Shown: positions 26,230 to 37,784 of the stretch, piece after piece
Position numbering within the stretch: the stretch's first letter is position 1
How the letters are laid out: the number at the start of each line of letters is the position of its first letter
Notes under the pieces: model-generated
What the model was told of the DNA's origin: nothing
What the model saw: only the letters and a program-made list of their open reading frames with translations
Databases searched by the model: none
Position numbers and translations under genes: made by a program
Source of the DNA: Mercenaria mercenaria
Taxonomy: Eukaryota; Mollusca; Bivalvia; Venerida; Veneridae
Direction: 5' to 3'
Length of the DNA stretch: 64,000 nucleotides
NCBI RefSeq assembly: GCF_021730395.1
Contig: NC_069361.1
Span: 74,781,001 to 74,845,000 of the forward strand

Positions 26230-26389
26230 TGTCTTATTGTAAAGAATGACCAACACAGTATTCTTACTATAAGTATATGTTTATTATATGAGTGCACCTT
26301 AACAGCTACTGAAGCAACATCCCAAACTGGGTGTGTATAAAATATATGCATGCGCTGTGAGTATACTACGTTATCTACATAATGATACA
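26230..26389 (-). repeat. Left LTR (3' LTR) of the Gypsy element
   Basis: A 160-bp terminal repeat, TGTCTTATTG...ATAATGATACA on the plus strand, matched by the copy at 36708-36867 with five mismatches. GAGGT lies immediately outside. Confidence 0.93.
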
Positions 26390-26591
26390 TCTGCCCTTTT
26401 GGCAAAGAACAAGAAACACAATTTCTGAAAGCTAAAATAAAATAAATCAAAATACTCCAAAATTACTATAACGTAAAATTTCTTTCATAAAGTCTGTTTC
26501 TCCATGAATGGCATATTTTTGCTATCAACACTTAATTATCACTGTTCACTGTTTACATAGCACGCGTGTTCCGCTATCTTATGTTATCATA

Positions 26592-28514
26592 TTACATTGT
26601 TTCAGTTAATCTTGTCGGAGGTTTAACTGCCCTGCCAGATTTACTCATATATGTTTTTTCACTTGCTTCACTATCTGACCTTTTATTGTTTTTATCAGAG
26701 AATTGTGAAATACAGTCAGAATTTTCTTGAGGCGCCGAAAGGTTGTTATTTTCCACATTTTGCATGTCAACATCAGGTATGCACTCTTTTGATTCATTGG
26801 TTTGTAACAAATGCCTCCTATTGCGACGATATGTGTTACCGTCAGGTGTTTTAACAGAGTAGGACCTATCATGATGTTTTTGCACTACTACTGCAGGACT
26901 CCAATTTTTATTTGCTTGCTGAATTCGTGCCGAATCTCCTATTTCTAATGGTGGTAAATGCTTGGCTGTCATATCATAATACACTTTCTCTCTTTCCTTG
27001 TTTGCTGACAATTTCTCACGAATGACCTTGTGTGAGATTTGCCGGGGAAGTAATTGTGACTTAGCAACTGGCAACACTGACCTAATTTGACGTTGGAACA
27101 CGATTTCACTGGGTGAAAAACCTATTTTAAGTTTTGTAACCCTATATTCTTGTATTCCTATCATTGGGTCGGTGCCTGATGCTCTGACCTTCGTGAAAAT
27201 GCGCTTGCAAATTTTCTTTCATGTACGCTTCCGCAAAACCATTACTGGAGCTGTGGTAAGGACTTGTGGTCTTGTGTGTAAAATCCCAGAGCTTTGCAAA
27301 GTTTGCAAACTCATGAGATGCATAGCATGGCCCATTATCAGATACTACAATTTCTGGTATGCCAAATCTAGCAAATATGCCCTTGAGCCTACTTATAACT
27401 GTAGAACTTCTACAGTTAGGCAGCTCTTTGACCTCAAAGTAATGTGAATAATGGTCAGCAACTATCAAAAAGTCTTTGCCATTGAACTCAAATAGGTCTG
27501 TGCCAACTACCTGCCATGGGTATTCTGGAACTTGGGTGTAGACAAGCGGTTCTTTCTGGTTTGAGTCTCTGTGTTGCAAACATACAGGACATTTCAGAAC
27601 GAGATCTTTAATTTCCTGGGTGATTCTAGGCCAGAAAACAATATCACTTGCTCTACTTATTGTTTTCTCTATTCCCATATGACTTGAAGAATGTAGTTTT
27701 GACAACAAGTCTGCCCTTAGGGATTTAGGAATAACAATTTTGTGACCCTTCATGATTACCCCATCAATGACGGTAAGCTCATCCCTATAATTCCAGAAAT
27801 CAAGCAGTTCTGACTTGCAGTGATTTCTTTCATCAGGCCAACCTTCAATAATGACTTGCTTCAGAGACAAAAGTTGTTCGTCCCAGTCAGTATTGACCTT
27901 GATTTCTTGCAATTTCCGGTCACTTACTGGTAAGCTTCTTTTGACCATATTAACTTGGACTTCTACAGTTTCTGTCAAGGACGGATCTGTATCCTTGACC
28001 GGGAATCTAGACAAAGTATCTGGTAAAGGAATCTGAGTTCCCTGCCTATAAGTGACATCTATATCATACTGTGAAATGCTTAAGAGCAGCCGCTGTAACC
28101 TAACAGGTGCAGCAAATAAGGGTTTCTTACATATAGCTATCAATGGTAAGTGGTCTGTAACTACTTTGACTTTCTTCCCATATACCCACTGGTGGAATTT
28201 CTTCAAGCCAAATACCAGTCCAAGACACTCTAACTCAATCATAGCATAGTTCATTTGGCTTGGCGTAAGACTTTTACTGGCATAACCTATAGGTCTACCT
28301 TCTTGAAGGAGTGTGGCCCCAATTCCTTACCTACATGTACTTGCGTCGGTTTGCAACTCTAAGGGTTTGACCGGGTCATAGAAAGCAAGGACAGGAGCTT
28401 GTGTTATGATATCAGTCATCTGATCATAAGATTGCTGCTGTGATTCACCCCAGAGAAATTCTACATCTTTTGCCAATAATTCTCGTAAGGGCAAAATGAC
28501 CTCAGATAGCCTAA
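26592..28514 (-). pseudogene. Gypsy RNase H and integrase region remnant
   Basis: The other side of the nested insertion carries, on the minus strand, the RT/RNase H connection, RNase H ([20 protein letters not shown]), the integrase zinc-binding H2C2 region ([10 protein letters not shown]...CPVCLQH), the integrase core ([31 protein letters not shown]) and a basic C-terminal segment. Part of the same fossil; broken. Confidence 0.88.
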
Positions 28515-28988
28515 CAGGGTTGTCAATAAGTTTTTGTTGAAGAAGCTGAAACAGAACAGTATGCGGCCAGCTAGGGGTGTCCGGAGGCATGCTCCCCCGG
28601 AAAATTTTGAAATCCAGCACTTCATTTCCTGCATTCTGGGGCATTTGAAAGCATTTAAGAACATCTTTTCCACTGCATTTTTAAATACAATATACCCATA
28701 TTTTCACATTTTTATGAGCACACCTGGTAAATTTGGAGATAACAATAAAAGTGAGTTTACATGTTCATGAATGCATTTTTCAAGTTTTGAAATGCTAATA
28801 TCTAACTTTACACCATACTTCAACTCTTTGTTGTACTTCTTTGCAAAATCAAATAGTTATTGCACTACTGTATATCTAAATTCAAAATTCTACTGAGAAT
28901 TAATCCTGTACTCATATTTCTTTTGTGGGGAACAAGATTCCCCAGATGAATTTTTACAATTTGGCATGACAAAAAAATGTCACTGTTC

Positions 28989-31390
28989 ATCATCATCATC
29001 ATCATCATATCCTGTGTTTATTTGTCAACTGCTGCGGGTGTCCCAGTAACTAGGGTAGGCAGCAGGTGGCTAGATTGTTTAACACCCAGTCTCCATGCTT
29101 CTCTGTCATGTGGGTCAAAGCTGTCAAGGTTGTAAGCTTTCAAGTCCCCCTTGACGCATTCTAACCAGGTCTTTCTAGGTCTCCCACGTCCTTTGGAGTT
29201 TGGTATGGACATACTCAAGATTGAGTTGATGCATGAGGATGCATGAATGACATGGCCATACCACCTCAGGAGTCTGGTGCGAATAGCCTCTGTCACCTCC
29301 TGTAACCCCAGCTTTGCGTACAGTGCTGCTATGGGTACGTCATCATTGGGTTTGATGCCACAGATCCATCGGATCATTGACCTGTCGTTTCAACGGAGTC
29401 GCTGTAAATCTGGAGCAGAAGGCGCCCACGTTTCACTACCGTGCAGTAGGGCAGAACGGACACAGGCATTGAACACTTTTCCACGAGTCTTGAGGGATAC
29501 ATGCTTGGAAGTCAGAATTGGCAGGTGTTTCTTGAACTTTCCCCAGGCAGTACAACATCTGGAAATGATGGCAATTTCACAGCCTCCACCAGCACACAGC
29601 ATGTCGCCAAGATAGCAGAAACTGGCTTCCACGTCAAACAGAGTACCATCCACATCTACTTGAGTGACTGGTCTACCATCAATTGGCCTTGCCTGGCCAC
29701 AGCATCTAGGACATACGTATGATGGATTGACGCTCAGTCTTCCTATGATGCCACTGCACTTCTTGTGAACCCAATGTCTGCACTTGGAACATTCAATGGA
29801 GTTTACCCCAACACCACTCCGACAGACCGCGCAAGGAAAAGCACCGGAGTCTCGCAGAAGATCCAGACCAGAGCCAGAGATCATAAACTTGCGTGACAGA
29901 GCCTCCAGTATGAGGATGAAAAGTAGAGGACTTAGGACAGATCCCTGATGAACTCCAACCTCGACTCCGAACTCCTCGCTGTACTGCCCGTTGACGCACA
30001 CAGCTTCTTACATCCGCGTACAAACCCTGAATGACACGAACAGCCCATTCCTCAACACCCAGACTCCTCAGCGCCCACCAAAGGACTTTCCTTGGTACAC
30101 CATCGAAGGCCTTCTCCAAGTCGACAACCGCGATATAAAGTGGCTTGTTTGCAGCTATGTACTTCTCCTGTAGCTGGCGTAGGATGAAGATAGCATCTGT
30201 TGTACCTCAGCCTGGCACAAAGCCAAACTGCATAGAGTCAATGTCCACCATACCACGGATGAAACTGTCCAACACACGCTCCAGTAACTTCATAACCTGG
30301 TCGGTGATCTTAAGGCCTCGATAATTACCTTGGTCGAGGGCACCACCTTTACCCTTGTAGAGGTTCAGGATGTAGCTCTCTTGCCAATCCTTGGGGATCA
30401 CACCACTACTAAAGACAACTTCCGCCAGTTTTCTTAACATATCTATGCCCTCCTCACCTGCAGCCTTCAACATCTCAGCTATGATGCCTGAGGGGCCTGC
30501 AGCTTTGCCACACTTCATCTTGCTGAGAGCCTTGCGGATAATATCCATGGTGACAGGTGGGGGTGGGCCCTCCACTGGATCAACCTTAGGAAGTAGGTCA
30601 CTCGGCCACTCAAACTCAACATTCAGAAGTCTAGCATAGTGTTCAACCCAGGCCTTCATCTTGTCCTCATCATTCAGAGATAGTTCTCCCGCATCATTCC
30701 TTACACACTTTTCACCCACAACATCCAGATTTGTCCTGTCCATTTGTTTTGCAAGCTTAAAGATGCTGCTATCATTCGGAGAGATGTAAGCAAACTGCTC
30801 CTTCTCAGCTTTCTGACTAAATTGCCTGCCAAACTGCATGTTTTGCTGCCCGCTTGGCCTCATTGTAGGCAGCCTTAGCCTTTGTTGCCTCGGTTTTGTT
30901 GCCTGCTTTAACCAGAGCTTTATATGTCTTAAAGCTAACCCGCTTCGCCTTGACTGCATCTTCAACCCTATCGTCCCACCACCAGGTTTCCCTTTTCCAC
31001 CTGTGGTTTTTAGAAAGACCACACACTTCAGAGGCTGTTTCAAGAAGTGGGTTTTTGAATCTTGCCTACACATCTTCCACAGAACCAACAGAATCCATGT
31101 TTGCATCATCAGTTACTTTGTCCTTGAAGGTAGCATGGAATTCATTTGCCACGGCTTGATCCCTAAGCTTCCAGGTATGGATACGTGGAATGAATTTGTG
31201 CTTTTTAGCTGTGGGGATGCTGACTGTGAAGTCACAAACAACCAGGTTATGTTGTTGGACGCATTCCTCAATTGGGATGACCTTCACATTTTGAACTGAT
31301 TTGCGGAAACTCTTGCGGTAGAGTATGTAGTCTATCTGTGTTCTGTGATTACTTGAACAGTATATGTGATAAGGTGACTGTCTCTCTTAA
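28989..31390 (-). mobile_element. 5'-truncated LINE with endonuclease tail and RT, nested in the hAT-like element
   Basis: Minus-strand order: the end of an AP-endonuclease (HRTQIDYI at about 31340, then HNLVVCDF), a Lys-rich linker (KRETWWWDDRVEDAVKAKR), and RT segments KCGKAAGPSGI, NYRGLKI, EKAFDGVPRKVLWWALR and VGVHQGSVLSPLLF. A PHD-like zinc cluster follows (CAVCRSGVGVNSIECSKC...HWVHKKC...CPRCCG), then the C-terminal block RTRLLRWYGHVIHAS. The 3' end carries an (ATG)n tail (28989-29007). The segment normally holding the YADD catalytic motif is missing between LSRKF and the zinc cluster, and frames are shifted near 30.1 and 31.1 kb, so this copy is inactive. The truncated 5' end is near 31390. 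The family cannot be named with certainty. Confidence 0.85.
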
Positions 31391-32560
31391 TAATAGAACC
31401 ATCAAAACAAAATGTACAGAGTTAGAAATAATACAAGTTTAGGCATAGAATATTAACTGTTTGATTCTCATCCCCACCTATCCGTATCCAAAACCCCTAG
31501 CCTCGATTTTTTATTGATCAAAATCCAGATATCCAAAATTGCATGTCCAGATACTGTTACACTTTCATAGACATTGACCAAATCTCCACTTTAAATGATG
31601 TGTTTGACAAATTATGATGGTGCAAAGACAGTTTAACAGCATTTGACAGTATCTGATAAAAAAAATTTACCTGACATTTCCTCTTATTAAAATGATTTAA
31701 GAGAAATATTTATCAAAAATCGGCCGGCTGATACCGCGACAACTGCTGTACTTAAGATTTCAAAAACTTACAAAAAAAAGGTAAAAGCCAATATATTTTC
31801 TGATCTAAATTTGATTGTGATGAATAATTTTTTATAGAAATTTTTAAAAATATCTGTCTCAGTTGTCACACATTAAAATCAACACCTGGCTTTGTTATAA
31901 ACAGCACTCCACAGGGGTAAATAGGTGTGAAAATATACGAAAATTGTTGTTTACAGATTAGTTATAAGCGATGTTGGATTATTAAATATAAAGGAGCTTG
32001 CGGATAATTTCTTTCTTTTGTTTTTTGTTGTCTTTTCTTTTAAATCGGGACCGTCACTCATGATTTCAAAATTCTTGGAAATTATCGCGGATGTCCCATC
32101 ACTCTTTCTTTCTGAAGTTCTTGCTACAAAATATAACTTGGACACTACGATAACTGATGAATATTTTTTCATGTATATCTCTAATATTAATTCAGTCCGG
32201 GAAACATGATTTTCATCGCTTTGACGTTAGCTTGGATTTCGTCAGTTATGATGTTTGTATATCATCATTTGTAAAGGCGGAGCTTAAATAGTTATGCCGA
32301 TAAAATACGTCACGTGTTCTACATGTACATCCAAAGCTGTCATTGGTTTATCGCATGTTTTAACTCATTGAGTCTCAAGTCAAAGATCGACAGGCAAGTG
32401 GCAGTGTATGAAATACACCTCTGCAATTAAGATTCAATGAACATCGCCCGTGATGACACGCTGTATATTCATTATGAACGGAAACGACCGCGGGTAATAT
32501 CAATTGGTCGGCGGGTTAAGGTTTTTAGGCCCGTTTTTATTTATTTTTATTTTTTTTATT

Positions 32561-34472
32561 TTTTTTAGCTCACCTGTCACAAAGTGACAAGGTGAGCTTT
32601 TGTGATCGCGCAGCGTCCGTCGTCCGTCGTCCGTCCGTGTGTGCGTCCGTGCGTAAACTTTTGCTTGTGACCACTCTAGAGGTCACATTTTTCATGGGGT
32701 CTTTATGAAAATTGGTCAGAATGTTCACCTTGATAATATCTAGGTCAAGTTCGAAACTGGGTCACGTGCGGTCAAAAACTAGGTCAGTAGGTCTAAAAAT
32801 AGAAAAACCTTGTGACCTCTCTAGAGGCCATATATTTCACAAGATCTTCATGAAAATTGGTCAGAACATTCATCTTGATGATATCTAGGTCAAGTTCGAA
32901 ACTGGGTTACGTGCCTTCAAAAACTAGGTCAGTAGGTCAAATAATAGAAAAACCTTGTGACCACTCTAGAGGCCACATTTTTCATGGGGTCTTTATGAAA
33001 ATTGGTCAGAATGTTCACCTTGATGATATCTAGATCAAGTTTGAAACTGGGTCACGTGCGGTCAAAAACTAGGTCAGTAGGTCTAAAAATAGAAAAACCT
33101 TGTGACCTCTCTAGAGGCCATATATTACACAAGATCTTCATGAAAATTGGTCAGAATGTTCATCTTGATGATATCTAGGTCAATTTAGAAACTGGGTCAC
33201 GTGCCTTCAAAAACTAGGTCAGTAGGTCAAATAATAGAAAAACCTTGTGACCTCTCTAAAGGCCATATTTTTCATGGGATCTGTATGAAAGTTGGTCTGA
33301 ATGTTCATCTTGATGATATCTAGGTCAAGTTCGAAACTGGGTCACGTGCGGTCAAAAACTAGGTCAGTAGGTCTAAAAATAGAAAAACCTTGTGACCTCT
33401 CTAGAGGCCATACTTGTGAATGGATCTTCATAAAAATTGGTCAGAATGTTCATCTTGATGATATCTAGGTCAGTTTTGAAACTGGGTCACATGCCGTCAA
33501 AAAGTAGGTCAGTAAGTCAAATAATGAAAAAACCTTGTGACCTCTCTAGAGGCCATATTTTTCATGGGATGTGTATGAAAGTTGGTCTGAATGTTTATCT
33601 TGATGATATATAGGTTAGGTTTGAAACTGGGTCAACTGAGATCAAAAACTAGGTCAGTAGGTCTTAAAATAGAAAAACTTTGTGACCTCTGTAGAGGCCA
33701 TACCCTTGAATGGATCTTCATGAAAATTGGTCAGAATGTTCATCTTGATGATATCTAGGTCAAGTTTGAAACTGGGTCACGTGCCTTCAAAAACTAGGTC
33801 AGTAGGTCAAATAATAAAAAAACCTTGTGATCCTCTAGAGGCCATACTTTTCATGGGATCTGTATGAAAGTTGGTCTGAATGTTCACCTTGACGATATCT
33901 AGTCAAGTTTTAAACTGGGACAACTGCGGTCAAAAACTAGGTCAGTAGGTCTAAAATTAGAAAAATCTTTTGACCTCTCTAGAGGCCATATTTTTCAATA
34001 GATCTTCATGAAAATTGGTCAGAATGTTCACCTTGATGATATCTAGGTCAGTTTCGAAACTGGGTCACATGCGGTCAAAAACTAGGCCAGTAGGTATAAA
34101 AATAGAAAAACCTTGTGACCTCTCTAGAGGCCATATTTTTCATGAGATCTTCATGAAAGTTAGTGAGAATGTTTACCTTGATGATATCTAGGTCAAATTC
34201 AAAACAGGGTCACGTACCTTCGAAAACTAGGTCAATAGGTCAAATAATAGAAAAACCTTGTGACCTCTCTAGAGGCCATAGTTTTCAATGGATCTTCATG
34301 AAAATTAGGCAGAATTTTTATCTTGATGATATCTAGATCAAATTCAAAACTGGGTCACATGAGCTCAAAAACTAGGTCACTATGTCGAATAATAGAAAAA
34401 ACAACGTCATACTCAAAACTGGGTCATGTGGGAACAGGTGAGCGATTCAGGACCATCATGGTCCTCTTGTTT
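32561..34472 (+). mobile_element. Pearl/HINE-like element with about 12 units of about 147 bp
   Basis: The head hairpin AGCTCACCT-GTCAC-aaa-GTGAC-AAGGTGAGCT (32567-32596) is followed by CGTCCGTCGTCC repeats. About a dozen tandem units of roughly 147 bp follow, each with CATGAAAATTGGTCAGAATG, TGATGATATCTAGGTCA and CCTTGTGACCTCTCTAGAGG-like blocks. The tail hairpin is AGGACCATCATGGTCCT, then CTTGT. Non-coding. It lies inside the hAT-like element. Confidence 0.8.
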
Positions 34473-34560
34473 ATTTTTTTTTTTTTGCGAATTTGAACTG
34501 GCCCAAATGCCATTTGAACCGTCCATTTTGGCCGGCGGCCGGTTCTTATTGACAACCCTG

Positions 34561-35176
34561 GTCTAGGTGCATATCTAGCGAGATACTGACTCATGCCAAG
34601 TACCGTTTCGAGTTGTGACCTATTTTCCGGGATAGGCATTTCTCGAATTGCAGACCCCTTGTCTGGATCTGGGCTAAGACCTTGTTTAGATATCACATGA
34701 CCGAAATAACTAATATGGGACTGCCCAACCTCCAGCTTGTCTGGATTAAGGCGTATACCTTGTTCTAGTGACCTTTGGAGCACTGCTGTCAAATTCGCAT
34801 CATGCTCCTCCCTTGTTTTGCCATATACTAAAATATTGTCTACTATGGCAGCTACCCCTGGGAGACCCTCAAATATTTCGTCTATATTCTTTTGGAACAG
34901 ATCCATGGCAGACGAAATACCCATTGGAAGCCTCAGATACCTGTACCTCCCAAATACGGTATTGAATGTAGTCAACATGGAAGACTTCTCTGTCAAATGC
35001 ATGGCCCAGTAACCTGACCTAGCATCTAATTTTGTAAAAAATGTAGCACCGTTTAGCTGGGGAAGTATGTCATCCAGAGTTTTCGTCGGATGATAAGGAC
35101 GTTGAATGTTTCTGTTCAAGTCACCCGGATCAAGTACTATTTGCAAGTCACCTGACTTTTTCTGTACTGTCACCAT
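34561..35176 (-). pseudogene. Gypsy reverse transcriptase region remnant
   Basis: Typical Ty3/Gypsy RT segments are visible on the minus strand: KLDARSGYWAMHL, FGRYRYLRLPMGI and an AAIVDNILVYG block in the position of the catalytic motif. The region stops abruptly at 34560, where the nested hAT-like element begins. Fossil. Confidence 0.88.
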
Positions 35177-35206
35177 TGAATTGACCCACTCAGTAGGCTC
35201 ACTTAC

Positions 35207-36610
35207 TTATGTAATGACCCCCAATTTTTCCATCTTATCTAGCTCCTTCTTGCATTTATCTCGTAATGCAATAGGAATCTTACGTGGAGGATGAACCACA
35301 GGTTTAGCATCATGTTTCAGATAAATAGAACATTGCCCTGGAATAGAGCGAGTGCCCTTAAAAACCTGGGAATATTCATTCAGCACTGTTGTTTTGTTAA
35401 GCCGGGAGGATACATAATTGGAAGTGACAGCATGTGCGAGTTTAACTAGGCCAAAATCTATGGAAATCTGGAAACCAAACAAGGGTGGTGACTGGGTGTC
35501 TACTACATGAAATTCTACATACTTGGTCTGTGCAGAAGGTTCATGGGTACACTGCAGGGTAATGGAACCTAGACATACTAAAGGGTTGCCATTATAACCT
35601 GTGAGCTTCGTTACAGAGGAACAGAGTGTGGTTTTTACATCTAATTGTTGCAATGCAAAATGAGGTAAAATATTCACCTGTGCGCCAGTGTCTATCTTGA
35701 AAGAAATTTGTTTCCCAAGAGGTCCAGTTTTAATATCCACAAATGCCTGATTGCACATCTTGTCTACAGCACTAATTACTGTATCAATGTAAATATCCTC
35801 AGATGAATCATCAGCCCTCACTTCATTGACACGTTTACTCCTGCACACCCTCGCGTAGTGATTCCATTGTTTACAGTTTCGGCATTGCACTCCCTTCGCC
35901 TTACACTGTTTGTCCCCATGGGATTGACCACAGTTTTGGCACAATCTGTGCATGACATCGGGCTTGTTTTCCGTTAATTTCCATGACCCGCCTTTGCACT
36001 TTATATCTCGTTTTTTCGATTCCTCGTTTTTGTGAGTAGTTTTACGTACAAAGTTAATAGAAGACGGTTCTTGCATGTTATTCATTTGCTCTTGTGCATA
36101 TTCTACAGTTTGACATATGTCAACAGCTTTCGCCAAGGTTAGTTTCTCACCTACTGTCAAAAGCTTCTCTCTAATTTTGGGCGACTTCACACCGAACACG
36201 ATTCGGTCTCTAATCAAATCTTCCTTGTATGCTTCGCCATAAGAACAGTCATTTGCAAGTATCTTAAGTCATGTGATGAATTGTTCCATGGTATCTTCAC
36301 CTTGCACTTCATTATTAAACTTGAACCGCGCAAATACTGGGTTTGATTTCGGCTGAACGTGTTTTTCAAATGCGTCGGCGGTAGCTTTTACTGATTTTTT
36401 CTGATCAGCTGTCAACATTAAAGTTTAATAAATTTCTCTTCCTGTTTGTCCCATCCATAGGAGCAAGTATGTAATTTGTACTGGTTCATCTTTCCCCTTT
36501 AACGGACCCTGGAATATCAATTCCGCGTGACCTCTAAAGGTTTTGAATGTTTCCAACAAATTCGGACTGTCCCAGTCCATTGTAGGCGTCGGTACACCGG
36601 TTAAATCCAT
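35207..36610 (-). pseudogene. Gypsy gag and protease region remnant
   Basis: The minus-strand coding part next to the 5' LTR contains a nucleocapsid CCHC knuckle (CRNCKQWNHYARVC) and an aspartic protease active-site segment (FKIDTGAQVNILP). It belongs to the fossil element at 26230-36867 and is broken. Confidence 0.85.
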
Positions 36611-36707
36611 TATTTAAATCCGATACACTATATGCACTATATGCACAATGATTGTTAATAATCCTGACAAATGTGGATGTATTGAAATCGTTAATTTTCT
36701 GACACAA

Positions 36708-36867
36708 TGTCTTATTGTAAAGAGTGACCAACACAGTATTCTTACTATAAGTATATGTTTATTATATGAGTGCGCCTTAACAACTACTGAAGCAACATCC
36801 CAAACTGGGTGTGTATAAAATATAAGCATGCGCTGTGAGTATACTACATTATCTACATAATGATACA
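36708..36867 (-). repeat. Right LTR (5' LTR) of the Gypsy element
   Basis: A 160-bp terminal repeat, about 97% identical to 26230-26389, with GAGGT immediately outside at 36868. Confidence 0.93.
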
Positions 36868-37011
36868 GAGGTGTTACAAACAAGTATTTAAAGTGATCAA
36901 AGAATCTGTATGAAGTTTTAAGGGCAATTAAATTAATTTGTTCATCTATAGTACATAGTACAAGTTTAAAGCAAAATTTAATAACATTTAAAAACTGCAA
37001 AGTAGTTTTCA

Positions 37012-37310
37012 CGCATTCATTCGTACTAGTTTATATCATTCCAATACGGCAGACACGGTATATATGCGGCGAGTACACTTTTGGAGACAGTAAACGCAGA
37101 TAAATGCAAGGGCATGATAAAATTAATTAAGATAATAATATGCATGACACTTACCAAGTAACAAAGTGGATTTCGGCAGCATTATGCATAGAAATAAAAT
37201 TCCGGTTCCCTAGCCTATGCACGGTATTTTGCTTAGAGAACGGTTCTGGACGAATAAGTTCGTGTCTAGGGAACCAATTCCGGTTCTCTAGCCACTGCCA
37301 ATTTTATAAG
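37012..37310. repeat. Dispersed repeat, copy 2 (inverse of 20.6-20.9 kb)
   Basis: Shares CATTCATTCGTACTAGTTTA, AATATGCATGACACTTACCA and TAGCCTATGCACGGTATTTT with the reverse complement of 20582-20930. The Gypsy element lies between this portion and the matching end at 26116. Confidence 0.75.
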
Positions 37311-37495
37311 GCATAAAAAAAAAAAATTGTTCGTTTCCTGTATCCCGACCTACCCTAAATGTTTGGCCCGACACTAAATGTTTTTATGGCCATGGAGAAT
37401 ATTTTTTCAACTTTTTTGACTAAAAGTTGCAAAACTGCACTTCTAAATTATGCTTTAAACAGTCAGGGGTGTAACTGTTTTAAACAACAACAAAT

Positions 37496-37626
37496 GGATT
37501 TCGGCAGCATTATGCATAGAAATAAAATTCCGGTTTGCTAGCCTATGCACGGTATTTTGCTTAGAGAACCGGTTCCGGACGAATAAGTTCGCTGTCTACG
37601 GAACCGATTCGGGTTCTCTAGCCACT
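37496..37626. repeat. Dispersed repeat, partial third copy
   Basis: Repeats ATGGATTTCGGCAGCATTAT through GTTCTCTAGCCACTGCC of 37168-37305. It is separated from it by a 190-bp segment carrying pieces of two other repeat families. Confidence 0.75.
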
Positions 37627-37784
37627 GCCTAAACTAAAATCAAAACATGAAAATATCGGATGAAGATAACAACAGTTTCTATACAAAAAAGGCGCATTAA
37701 AGGTAGACGAGTAAAAGGAATAAATGATATACATTGTATATTTATAATAAATACATTATAGATTATAAATTTAACAATTAAGTG

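Larger units (their letters stand above)
28515..34560. mobile_element. hAT-like element (6 kb) inserted in the Gypsy element
   Basis: Perfect 16-bp terminal inverted repeats CAGGGTTGTCAATAAG (28515-28530) and its complement (34545-34560) interrupt the Gypsy coding region. Flanking hexamers GCCTAA and GTCTAG match at 4 of 6, a possible decayed target duplication. CAGGG ends suggest a hAT family. No transposase is recognisable inside. Most of its length is later material: a LINE (28989-31390) and a Pearl-like element (32561-34472). The remaining 1.2 kb at 31390-32560 shows no gene. Confidence 0.75.
26230..36867 (-). mobile_element. Broken Ty3/Gypsy LTR retrotransposon (fossil), minus strand
   Basis: The ends are 160-bp LTRs beginning TG and ending CA, flanked by the identical 5-bp target duplication GAGGT (26225-26229 and 36868-36872). 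Parts in minus-strand order from the right: gag with a CCHC knuckle, protease, reverse transcriptase, RNase H, then integrase with its zinc-binding and catalytic regions and a C-terminal segment. The internal side of the right LTR (minus strand TTGTGTCAGAAAATTA) resembles a tRNA-Leu-type primer site. The two LTRs differ at five of 160 positions, about 3%, so it is moderately young. The reading frames are broken in several places besides the large nested insertion at 28515-34560. Clade is uncertain (Mag- or CsRN1-like). No envelope gene was seen. Confidence 0.92.

Noticed and set aside
26651-28249. Plus-strand ORFs opposite the Gypsy RNase H/integrase region, and similar ones opposite the LINE
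   Set aside because: Shadows of the minus-strand coding sequence.
32561-34472. Regular tandem units considered as a CRISPR array
   Set aside because: Whole units repeat with no unique spacers, in a clearly animal genome.
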